Assembly: GCA_964384625.1 (NCBI GenBank)
Contig: CAYLNH010000112.1
Span: 1 to 21,340 of the forward strand
Source: CAYLNH01 sp964384625
Lineage (GTDB): Bacteria > Verrucomicrobiota > Lentisphaeria > JABSQK01
Direction of reading: 5' to 3'
Length of the DNA: 21,340 nucleotides
In this document: positions 6,952 to 15,600 of the stretch, in pieces
How the letters are laid out: the number at the start of each line of letters is the position of its first letter
How positions within the stretch are numbered: the stretch's first letter is position 1
The notes under the pieces: model-generated
The model's database searches: none
The model's input: the letters and a program-made list of their open reading frames with translations, nothing else
What the model was told of the DNA's origin: nothing
Made by a program: the position numbers and the translations under genes

Positions 6952-9116
6952 TGCGTCTCCTTGATCAGTTTGGCCGCGAAGTCAGTCGCAATCGCCGGCA
7001 ACCCGAGTCGAAGGACGCCATTGCCGTCGGCCCTGACTCGATCCGTGGTATCGACTTCTCCGGTCACCGTGTTCCACCACTCGATTGTGTAGTCGCCCGG
7101 TGCCATGCCGGAGAGAACCGCAGTTGCATCCTCGATGGGTTCGCACTCGCGTGCCGCCTGGAACGCGGGCCAGGACCAATCGAGGTTGAGAAACCACAGG
7201 CAGGTCCGATCGCCGCAGCGCACCCCCTGGCCGTGGAGACGGCGCCTCGACGTCTGGTACGGCGTCAACACCAGATGGCCGGTGATGAACATACCGCCGC
7301 CGGCGTTGACGGCTTCGATCTCGTGCGGGCCCGCCGGAACATCGACCGCAATGAGATCGGCGTACAACTCGCCGTCCGGTCGTGTCGTCTTCACCGGTCG
7401 CCGCAGGACCTGGACTCCGTCGATGCGGATCTCTGCTTCGGGTGTGCCGGTGGCGCCGTCGTCCGACGCGATGTCGTTGCAGACCGATTGGCCGGCCCAG
7501 ACCTTCATGGTGAACGTGCCTGCTTGCGGGAAGTCGACCAGGAAGGTTCGGCGCATCTGCAGGTCCGGCCAGTCGCTGCCGTACCAGGTGTTGGGGATGA
7601 GATGCGAGTCCTCAAGGATCCCCTCGCGATCGAGGGTGAAGGTGGACCTGTAGAAGTTGCGGCCGGACAGCGTCGTCGGGACTTTGAGCGGCCCGGGTGG
7701 ATCGATTGCATCGAGGGCTGCTTCAACTCTGAGATCAACGACTTCACTCAGTGTCTCATGCCAGCGTTCCTCCGCCAGGAAGCCGCTGATGCCGGTGAAG
7801 GCAGTATCGTTGTCGTGGTCGTAGATGTAATTCTGCCACCACCAGAACAGGGCGGCGCCGCAGGCGCGCGGCAGGATCACGCTGCCCCAGAGCGATGCGT
7901 GCAGGACGCGCCCGTCGGTCTCCCATCTCTCCTGTCCGGGCCCGCGGAAGCTGGTGCCGATTTCCGTCGACATGTGGGCCTTGCCGAAGAGTTGCAGCGC
8001 CTTCTCATGGTAGCCCTTGAGAACCACTGGCGTCTGGTCGACGGAATCCTCGTAGCCGTAGTGGTGCGTCTGGGTGAACTCCATCTCCGGAAGCTGCCAA
8101 AGCGCCGCGAGGTTCAGTGGATGCCCCGTGGATGTTGTAATGATGCGGTCCTCCGGGTCGGCAGCGCGCAACACGCGCGACATCTCCTCGTGCCACGCAA
8201 GCTGTTGATGCTGGTCGACATGATCGAGTCCAATGCCGTCGACTTCGTTCCAGAACTCCCAGCACCACACCGCCGGGCTGCTCGCCCAACGCGCCGCCAC
8301 GTACTTCATCTTCTCTCGTGTCATCGCGCGTGCGTCCGGGTGGTCGAAGTAGTCGCGCGGGCATTTGCAGGGCCCGCCGTTGGCTTCGTGATACGGCGAA
8401 CGCGTGATGTCGCGGTTCCAGTTGTTGGCCGCGTCGATGCAGAACATGATCCGCATCCCGATGGTTTCTGCGTGCGCCAGGATGGCGTCGAGCTTGGCAC
8501 AACCGGACATGGAGAGCTGACCAAAGCGCAGCGCGTCCTCGTATTCGTTGCCGGTCCAGTCAATGACGTGACCCCACTGGGCGTTGCACCAGAGACGGAT
8601 CACGTTCGCGCCGCGCTCCGCGAAGCGCGTCATCATCGCGAAGAGCAGCTTGAGTTGCGACGGCTCCTCCGGCGTGGCGTCGGCCCACGCCACGTTCGAA
8701 CCAATCGGATAGAACGGCGCGCCGTCGTCCAGTTGGAATGCGTAGCCATGCGGCGCCATGCGGACAGTCGGCATGCTGGTGAGTGAAGAGACCTGGAAAC
8801 CGGTCTCGGCGGCAACGCCGGCGAGCTGCACGGAGAGTGTGTGTTTGCCAAGCTCCTTTGGCAGGAAACGACAACGGAACTCCAGTTCACCGGTCGGTCG
8901 CCAGATGTCCGGCTTGGCGTCCGCGTTCTGCTTCGGTTCCGGTTCGTGCGGCTGGTAGGCGAAACCGAGGAACTCGGTCTTCGCCCCGCTGGGAGCCGTT
9001 ACGACGCACGCCATTCGAATGTCGCGCGTATCAAAGAGATTATCGTCGCCGTCCGGTGCGTTCATGCGGAATTCAGCGGCAGCGCCATGGGCATCGATTC
9101 GCGTGAGCAGAGTCAT
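6948..9116 (-). CDS. Clan GH-A glycoside hydrolase with DUF5060-like N-terminal domain
   Basis: A 722-residue glycosidase without signal peptide. Residues about 5-115 resemble the DUF5060 beta-sandwich (GFAYQPHEPEP, WRPTGELEFRCRFLPKELG). A TIM barrel follows (about 120-470): FYPIGSNVAWADATPEEP, RGANVIRLWCN, then WCWEFWNEVDG, where Glu291 follows Asn290 as the acid/base, and HMSTEIGTS with Glu385 as the probable nucleophile. Strand-eight aromatics WWWQNY lie at about 425-430. Residues about 480-620 look like a carbohydrate-binding beta-sandwich, and the final 90 residues form another small beta domain. Clan A has many activities, including mannanase, glucanase and galactosidase, so the substrate is not predicted. 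The ATG at 9116 overlaps the sulfatase stop as ATGA, with CGGAG about 7 bases upstream. The lack of an export signal suggests action on imported oligosaccharides, unless secretion is unusual. Confidence 0.85.
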   Translation of the reverse strand: MTLLTRIDAHGAAAEFRMNAPDGDDNLFDTRDIRMACVVTAPSGAKTEFLGFAYQPHEPEPKQNADAKPDIWRPTGELEFRCRFLPKELGKHTLSVQLAGVAAETGFQVSSLTSMPTVRMAPHGYAFQLDDGAPFYPIGSNVAWADATPEEPSQLKLLFAMMTRFAERGANVIRLWCNAQWGHVIDWTGNEYEDALRFGQLSMSGCAKLDAILAHAETIGMRIMFCIDAANNWNRDITRSPYHEANGGPCKCPRDYFDHPDARAMTREKMKYVAARWASSPAVWCWEFWNEVDGIGLDHVDQHQQLAWHEEMSRVLRAADPEDRIITTSTGHPLNLAALWQLPEMEFTQTHHYGYEDSVDQTPVVLKGYHEKALQLFGKAHMSTEIGTSFRGPGQERWETDGRVLHASLWGSVILPRACGAALFWWWQNYIYDHDNDTAFTGISGFLAEERWHETLSEVVDLRVEAALDAIDPPGPLKVPTTLSGRNFYRSTFTLDREGILEDSHLIPNTWYGSDWPDLQMRRTFLVDFPQAGTFTMKVWAGQSVCNDIASDDGATGTPEAEIRIDGVQVLRRPVKTTRPDGELYADLIAVDVPAGPHEIEAVNAGGGMFITGHLVLTPYQTSRRRLHGQGVRCGDRTCLWFLNLDWSWPAFQAARECEPIEDATAVLSGMAPGDYTIEWWNTVTGEVDTTDRVRADGNGVLRLGLPAIATDFAAKLIKETQ

Positions 9117-10462
9117 CGGGAACTCCGTCGTTTCATCCGTTGGGCCTTCATCCGGTCCAGTTCGCGGTGCAGCAGGTCACCGAGTTCTTGAATGCGGTCC
9201 GGACGCTGGTCGGCAAGGTTGTCCTTCTCGCCGACGTCCTTACTCAGATCATAGAGTTCGCGACGCCCGTCCTCGTACCACTCGATGAGTTTTTCGTCAC
9301 CGATCCGGATTGCTCCGTGCGGCCTTCCGGTGCTGTGGTAGTGCGGATAGTGCCAGACCAGCGGTCGCTTTGATTTCAGGGGTCTTCCGCGAAGCAAGGG
9401 AAGCAGGCTGCACCCGTCCTGGTGCTGGTCCGGGCGCAACGGCAGGTTCGCGAGTTCGAGAAACGTCGGGTAGAAATCCGTGCTCAACACGGGCGTTGTT
9501 TCGACGGCGCCGGCCTTCGTCACACCCGGAGCATAGACGATGAGCGGCTCACGAATACCGCCCTCATAGAGGTTCGACTTGCCGCCGCGCAGAGGCAAGT
9601 TGCTGGTGGCCGTTTCGAAGCCCTTCTTTCCTTTGACCCGCGGCAGCCCGCCGTTGTCGGAGAAGAATACGATCACGGTATTCTTGTCGACCCCGGCATC
9701 CTTCAGCGTTTCGCGCAGCCGGCCGAACTGCGTGTCGAGCGTCTCGATCATGGCAGCCATGGTTGGGTTGCACTGCCCGTTCTTTCCCGGCGCCTTCTTG
9801 CGGTACTTCTTAACCAGCTCGGAATCTGCCTCCAGCGGAACATGGACGGTGTAATGCGAGAGGTAGAGGAAGAACGGTTTGGCGGCGTTCTTCGTGATGA
9901 AGGCGATCGCCTTGTCCGTGAGAAAGGCCGTGCTCTTGTCTCCGCGCTTCTTGCCCCGGCCCGCCGTTTCGCCGAAGCCCTGACGACTGACGTCGCGGTG
10001 CGGCCCGATGTGCCATTTGCCGAAACAGGCCGTGGCGTAGCCCGCCGGCTTCAGCGCTTCCGCCAACGTAACTTCCTCCAGGGGCAGTCGCCGACGCCAG
10101 TCAAGTTCGGCCAGCAGTGTCTTCGCCGGCGGTCTGCAACCCGCAGCTTCGGTAAAGTGCAGGCGAGCCGGATGCTTGCCGGTGAGGATGCTGGCGCGCG
10201 TCGGCGAGCATACGGGCGCGGCCGCGTACGCCTGCGTGAAGCGCATGCCGTCGGCCGCCAGTTTGTCGATGTTCGGCGTTTCGTAGTAGGTACTGCCGTA
10301 GCATCCCAGGTCTGCCCAGCCGAGATCGTCGACCAGGACGAAGACGAAGTTCGGGCGGCGCGACGCGGCGCCGTCAGCCCGGGCCGGGAGCGCGAGGGCA
10401 GCGGCCCCGGCCGCCATGGTATGCAGGAATCCCCGGCGCGAGATGTGTGGTATGCAGTCCAT
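9113..10462 (-). CDS. Tat-exported S1-family sulfatase
   Basis: A formylglycine-dependent sulfatase that removes sulfate esters, probably from polysaccharide, in the periplasm or outside. From the chosen start it has 449 residues. A twin-arginine-type signal (SRRGFLHTMAAGAAALALPARA) covers about 8-29. The mature part begins RPNFVFVLVDDLGWADLGCYG with the metal-binding Asp45 and Asp46. CSPTRASILTG holds Cys85, the residue converted to formylglycine. Further family markers are CFGKWHIG, LSHYTVHVPLEAD and the metal site IVFFSDNGG. I chose ATG 10462 because GGAG (10470-10473) lies 7 bases upstream; ATG 10483 is possible, adds seven residues and would overlap the stop of a preceding remnant as ATGA. 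The needed maturation enzyme (FGE or anSME) is not in this window. The family is certain; sulfatase subfamily and sulfate position are not determined. Confidence 0.94.
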   Translation of the reverse strand: MDCIPHISRRGFLHTMAAGAAALALPARADGAASRRPNFVFVLVDDLGWADLGCYGSTYYETPNIDKLAADGMRFTQAYAAAPVCSPTRASILTGKHPARLHFTEAAGCRPPAKTLLAELDWRRRLPLEEVTLAEALKPAGYATACFGKWHIGPHRDVSRQGFGETAGRGKKRGDKSTAFLTDKAIAFITKNAAKPFFLYLSHYTVHVPLEADSELVKKYRKKAPGKNGQCNPTMAAMIETLDTQFGRLRETLKDAGVDKNTVIVFFSDNGGLPRVKGKKGFETATSNLPLRGGKSNLYEGGIREPLIVYAPGVTKAGAVETTPVLSTDFYPTFLELANLPLRPDQHQDGCSLLPLLRGRPLKSKRPLVWHYPHYHSTGRPHGAIRIGDEKLIEWYEDGRRELYDLSKDVGEKDNLADQRPDRIQELGDLLHRELDRMKAQRMKRRSSR

Positions 10463-10479
10463 ATTGGTACTCCATTGCT

Positions 10480-10635
10480 TCATGGGTTTCTCGAATTCAG
10501 CCAGGCCCAGTCGAACTGCGCCAGGTGCATGCCGGCTTCGCCGTCGGTGATCGAGGACGCACCTTGGAGACAGAGAACGGCGCCGTCCCGGGCGTAACCA
10601 CTCGGCCCGGGATCGAGGCCCCGTAGTCTCTCGGA
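10480..10635 (-). pseudogene. Remnant of the 3' end of an unidentified gene
   Basis: Between the GH36-like gene and the sulfatase a 51-codon open frame without a start codon reads GLDPGPSGYARDGAVLCLQG and ends in DWAWLNSRNP. Its composition is protein-like and its third codon positions are mostly G or C, as in the neighbouring genes. It follows an in-frame TGA (10636-10638), and its own stop (10480-10482) overlaps ATG 10483 as ATGA, the same junction type seen elsewhere in this operon. I interpret it as the tail of a gene whose body was lost by deletion. No family is recognised. It could instead be a chance open frame. Confidence 0.4.
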
Positions 10636-10638
10636 TCA

Positions 10639-10662
10639 CCGATTACTGATTGCCGATTACTG
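10639..10662. repeat. Two copies of CCGATTACTG at 14-base spacing
   Basis: CCGATTACTG occurs at 10639-10648 and at 10653-10662, separated by ATTG. The right copy overlaps the TAA stop of the GH36-like gene. It lies just upstream of the gene remnant in transcription direction and may mark a deletion scar or a dispersed short repeat. Confidence 0.45.
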
Positions 10663-12636
10663 CAACTCATACATCCCGACGCCGGGAACGCTGAACGCGC
10701 CGTCGCTGTCGGCCGTGTAGCTTTCGCCGGAGGTGACATCGGTGACCTTGCTGTACTTGGCGTAGGCTTCGGGCAGCTTCACCGGATCGCCCTTGTAGTG
10801 GCCCGGGAAGAACGCATGCCCATCCAGTACGGAGATGTCGCCGGGGACGTGCACGGCGTTATAGATGCTGTGTTCCTTGACGAAGGCGGTGACCTTCTGA
10901 AACAGTTCGCAACTGTAGATCTTTTCCCACTTGTCGTCGAAGTCGTCGCCTTCGATGTGGTTCCAGGGCAGCGTCAGTGTACCGCTGGCGGGCACCAGAG
11001 ATCCGGCCTGGTCGACCACGACATGGCGCCCCGGGAGCCGGTTCCAACTCAGCACGTAGTCGCGCGGGCCCAGGCCGTCCGGTGAGTGTACGGGGTTGTG
11101 GCTCAACGCCGGAACGTGCACCGGGAAATCGCTGGAGAACCCTTCGCCCGAAATGATCACGCCGGGGTCGAGTGATTGCGCGTAGGGTGTGATCTCCTCG
11201 TAGAAGCGCACCGCCATGACGCCGGTGTCGCCGGGCCAGTCCATGAAGTCGCGTTCGCGGAAGTCCGGCGGCATCGCCCAGCCGCCGCAATCGAAGAAGA
11301 ACCAGCGGAAACCCAACTCGATGTAGTACTTCAACCACTTCTTCGTGTACTCGATGTAACCGGGGTGGCCGGGGTTGATGCAGACCAGCGCCGGTCCGCG
11401 CTGACTGCCCCAGGACGCGGTGTAGTTGTCGTCGACGCCGCGGATGAACCAGTCCTCGTCAATATCGCGTCCCGGCGCCAGACCCGAGTGCGACATCCAG
11501 ATACCCAGCGGCACGCCGCGTTCCTTGACTGCCAGGGCACCCTTCTCGAAGTCGGCGACAGACCCCATGGTCGGGTCCGGCTCATAGCCCATGGGCGTTG
11601 TGCCGCCCATCGCGCGAGACCAGTTGTGGACCATGTTGTAGGGGCCGATCGCACTGCAGACGCCGTTGTCGATCAAGCGTTGGCCGCGTCCCCACATCTC
11701 GCCCCAACTCGTGTGCGGGCTCCAGAGATTGAAGCCGAGCCAGGCGACGTTGCCGTTCCACTCCGGCGCCGGATGCCAGCGCTCCGTGGTATAATCCTTG
11801 ATGAACTGCTCCATCTCGCCGGTCGTTTCGCCGTAGTAGATCGTGATCTCCGGCAGCGTGATGTTGCGGCCCATCTTCACTTCGCCATGCAAGGTGAAGT
11901 TGTAGGACAGCCCGAGGCCCGCGTGTTCGAGATCGACGTAGTAGCCGATCTTCGGGAGCCGACAGGTGAACGCCAGCCAGTTGCCGCTGTCCTCGTCGTA
12001 GTAGACCGCGCCATGCACCGCCATGACGCCCGGATACTGCCGGCGCCAGATATTTCTCAGGTAGCCTCTCACTTCGTCGACTGTGCCGCGGTTGTAGCCG
12101 ACGTGAGAGTACTCGCCGTCCGGTCCATTGGCGTGCAGCGACAGATGGATCATGCGCGTGTTGTCGCCCCACATTCGCCACTGCCAGCGCGGCGTGCTGA
12201 AGGTGTCCACGTGCAGGCGCGCCTCGATCGGCGGACCGCCCGGTCCGGGAACGGGACAGGTCGGCTTCGCCGGTGTGCGGCGCAGCTGGTAGCGCATCGC
12301 GACCATGTTCTTGTGCGGCTGCACCCGCAGGTGTCGGGTGATTTCAAAGCCGTAGCCGCAGTACTGGTTGATGAAATGCTCGGCGTACATGCCGCCCGGC
12401 TTCTTGGGTGACAGATCCTTCAACGACAGTGACGACGCTGCATCGCCCAACTCGCGCCGCCGTTCTGCCGCTTCCGAACGAACGCGCAGCGGCACGTCGT
12501 TCACCGCAATCTCACCCAACGCCGGGTCGGCATCGGCAAGGAGGTCCTTGCCGTAGAGATTGATCTGTGTGATGCCGCCGCTTTCGCGGTCGTAGCGGAT
12601 CTCCAAGTCTTCGCACTTGGCCAGTACTTCACTCAT
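10657..12636 (-). CDS. GH36/clan GH-D-like glycoside hydrolase, predicted cytoplasmic
   Basis: A 659-residue protein with no signal peptide. An N-terminal beta-supersandwich (about 1-290) resembles alpha-galactosidase-type enzymes. It is followed by a TIM barrel with GVPLGIWMSHSGLAPGRD (about 374-391), ALVCINPGHPGYIEY (about 416-430), GFRWFFFDCGGW (about 442-453) and PGVIISGEGFSSD (about 491-503). By analogy with clan GH-D retaining alpha-glycosidases, Asp449 in FFFDCGG is a candidate nucleophile and Glu498 or Asp503 a candidate acid/base; this is inference because the canonical KXD-type signature is not exact. A C-terminal beta domain ends about residue 659. The ATG at 12636 starts 39 bases after the giant propeller stop with a weak AAAGACC site. 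It may act on alpha-linked sugars released from the sulfated glycan. It could belong to a little-studied family. Confidence 0.72.
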   Translation of the reverse strand: MSEVLAKCEDLEIRYDRESGGITQINLYGKDLLADADPALGEIAVNDVPLRVRSEAAERRRELGDAASSLSLKDLSPKKPGGMYAEHFINQYCGYGFEITRHLRVQPHKNMVAMRYQLRRTPAKPTCPVPGPGGPPIEARLHVDTFSTPRWQWRMWGDNTRMIHLSLHANGPDGEYSHVGYNRGTVDEVRGYLRNIWRRQYPGVMAVHGAVYYDEDSGNWLAFTCRLPKIGYYVDLEHAGLGLSYNFTLHGEVKMGRNITLPEITIYYGETTGEMEQFIKDYTTERWHPAPEWNGNVAWLGFNLWSPHTSWGEMWGRGQRLIDNGVCSAIGPYNMVHNWSRAMGGTTPMGYEPDPTMGSVADFEKGALAVKERGVPLGIWMSHSGLAPGRDIDEDWFIRGVDDNYTASWGSQRGPALVCINPGHPGYIEYTKKWLKYYIELGFRWFFFDCGGWAMPPDFRERDFMDWPGDTGVMAVRFYEEITPYAQSLDPGVIISGEGFSSDFPVHVPALSHNPVHSPDGLGPRDYVLSWNRLPGRHVVVDQAGSLVPASGTLTLPWNHIEGDDFDDKWEKIYSCELFQKVTAFVKEHSIYNAVHVPGDISVLDGHAFFPGHYKGDPVKLPEAYAKYSKVTDVTSGESYTADSDGAFSVPGVGMYELQ

Positions 12637-12675
12637 GATTGGTCTTTCGTACGTTGTTATTGGGATGGGTTCAGT

Positions 12676-15600
12676 CTATTCCAGTAGATTGTCGATGGCT
12701 TCGAGATCATCCGCCTCGCCGCCGTCGCCGGGCTGCAACTCGAGCTTTGTGCCGAGGTCCGGGCCGTTCTTCCGAGGCCTGCGGAACACGATGTGCCCCC
12801 ACATGCCGGGGTTGAGCCGTGCCTCCGTCGGCTCGTCACTGACGCCGGTGGCCGTCTTGTCGGCCCAATATTGCCGGGCCGTCGTCAGGTTGCCGGCGTC
12901 GGTCGACAGGACGCCCCAATCCAGTCGGAGTCGCAAGTCCTCCCGGATTCGGAGCCCGAGCGTCTGCAGCGGCACCGCGGCCTCAACCGTGTAGCCGCCC
13001 GCGGTATCCGTGATGGCAATCTCGGCGTTCTTCAGAATGGACACGTCGTCGAACTTCGTGGTGCCGCCGGCCGGGGTGGAGGTCTGCCACGGCTTGCCTT
13101 GGCCGTCAGCCGAGACGGGGCGATAAAGGATTGCCGTCGGCTTGTTCCCGATCCGGGTGACCAGGAGACGCAGGTCGCCGCGGACGGGTTGCCGCCGCTT
13201 GGAGTCGGCCTTCGGGTCGGTGCTGAGTTTGACGTCGACCGCGGCGCCGGTCTTGAAGGCGCGCTGGAAGACGTCCGCGGCGTTCTTCATCGGCCCGGCG
13301 TTGCGCACGGTCCAGGCGAGGAAGATCTTGCCCTTGCCGTAGGCCGCAGAGAATCCCGCGAGGTCCGGGATGCCGACGGATTGCGCGTACTCGCCGGGTG
13401 CGATAACGCCGTTCACGACCGGCCGGCCCGGTGCGCAGTCGATGATCTTCGGCTTCGAGAGGTTCTGTCGTTTGACTCGCTTTGCGTCCCACCGGCGCGC
13501 TTCGGCAAGCATTGCGGGAGTCACCTCGAACTTGCCTTCCAGCCGTTTGAATTTTTCGAGGCCGGTGACTTCGAGGATGTTGATCTCGAGCGGACCGGCA
13601 ACCAGGTAGAACTTGCCGTCGCTCTGTGACTTCGTGAAGAAACAGTGGAAGTGCTCCTGGCCGAGAGAGAGGTTCGGCATCGGCGTGCCCATGCTGTGAT
13701 CCGGGAAACTGCCGAAGCGTTTTGCTTTCGGGTTGCGCGTGTGCAGCGTGATCTGTCCCGCCAAGAGACCGTCGGCCGTCCAGATGTTCACCTGACCGGC
13801 ATTCGAGTGGACGACGACAAACTCGCCGAGGTCCCCCCGGTCGGCGACGGCATGGCCGGCGACGGCGTACTGCAGGTCGGCGTAGCCCGGTTTCCACGGC
13901 GGCACGAAAAGCCCCTGCATACCAATGCCGGCGCGGTAGGACCAGACGATCTCACCGTCCTTGTCCAGTCCCTGATTCATACTCGGCCTGCCGTAACCAC
14001 CGCGGTGGAAGCGGAAGTGGCTCCCATCCCGGAAGCGCCAGTCGGCGTAGAACGGCAGGCTCGTCTCCCTGAATACCGGCACGCCGTTGGGCAGGAGCTT
14101 CTCGACCTCATAGCGCAATCCCCGGACCGGTACATGGTAACCGCTCCAGGTCCGCGCCATGACACCCAGCTTATAGTCGAAGCGGCCGATGGCGATCTTC
14201 CGGCCCTTCTTCTCGATGAACTTCACTTCCTTGAACTGCACGTCGCCGTCGCCGTTCCAGTCGGTCCAGTGAAAGCGGAATGCACCCAGCGGCTTGCCGA
14301 GCTTCAGAAGGAAATCCGTGCTGCGCAGGAACGGAAACGCAGTGGCTTCGCCGAAGGCCGCCACCTTGCGCACGACGCCGGTCTCGTCCATCAATTGGAC
14401 CGACGCGAGGGACATCGTCGGCCCCACGCCCAAGGGCGCGGTAACGATGTAGCGGCGGCCGTCAACGACGATGGGTTCGATCACCGAGCGGTAACTTCGG
14501 TCACTCCAGACGCTGGTTTCCATGTGGTCCGTGCCCATCAGCGCGGCCAGTTTTGTCTTGCCCGTCTTCCAGTCGAGATCGAAAATGAGGTCACGAAAGT
14601 AGGCCTTCGTCTTGTCGAACGGATCGAGACAACCGCCGCCGCCGTAGTTGGTGTTGCCGAGGAAGTCCATCACGTGTTTGCCGTCGTTCGTGAACTTCAT
14701 GCAGCGCCGCGGATTGTCGTGCGGATAAACCATCCACACATGGCCGGTCTTGTCGACGGAGATCGAGGACACGTCTTCCAGGTAGTGCGGGTCGTAGGGA
14801 CCTGGTTTCCGACGCCCGAGTCTGCCGATCGTGTGCGAGTATGTACTGTTCGCGCGATAGACGCGGACGACACGGTTCTCGTCGGTGTGCTCGTAGACGT
14901 AGGCGCTCCCCTTGCCGTCGAAGGTCAGGAGCCGGGGATGCTTCAGGTCGGTGATGAAATCCGTCGTCTTACCCGTCGGGATGTCGATTCGCACGACCTT
15001 CCGGCCGACAATGCCGAAAAGTTCGCCGCGGTGATTGAAAGCCATCTTCCCGGTGATCGCCGAGGGGTACTCGTGCAACAGCTTGCCGGTCTCGGCATCG
15101 ACCTCTTCCAGACGCTGGGTGATCAGCGGGTCCACCGGCGCCTCGCCGCCGAGGTACTCCAGCGGTGCGACGCCGTAGATGCGACAACGCCGCGGATTGA
15201 CCGCCGTGGCGCCGCGATCGTGACGCACACCGCGCGGTCGGCCGCCGCGTTCCCGCCATTGCGCCACAACCCGCAGCCGAACGGCACGCGTTTCATACTG
15301 CTTGCCGAAGTCAACCGTGCCGTCGATGTAACGAGCCTGGGCGTTGTTGTTGTAGTTCGGCTGGTAGAAGTCGCGTGTCACCTGCCGATACGCGGCGACC
15401 TTTTGCCACTTGCTGTTGTCCTTCGGATCAATCGGGCCGCGGCCGACAAAGACGTCGATCTCGGTTCGGGCCCCATCGATTTCCTTCACCGCCAGCGCGC
15501 GGATCTTCTGTTTCTCCGGCCATTCCATCGTGAAGACGGCCGGGTTGTCCGGCGTCAGGACCTCCTTCCGCTGTGCGTCCCAGGCGCCGGTCTTCGGGTC

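Noticed and set aside
6951..8786. A 611-codon plus-strand open frame opposite the clan GH-A glycosidase
   Set aside because: The glycosidase has both catalytic glutamates and coupled starts; the opposite frame has no credible start signal or domain.
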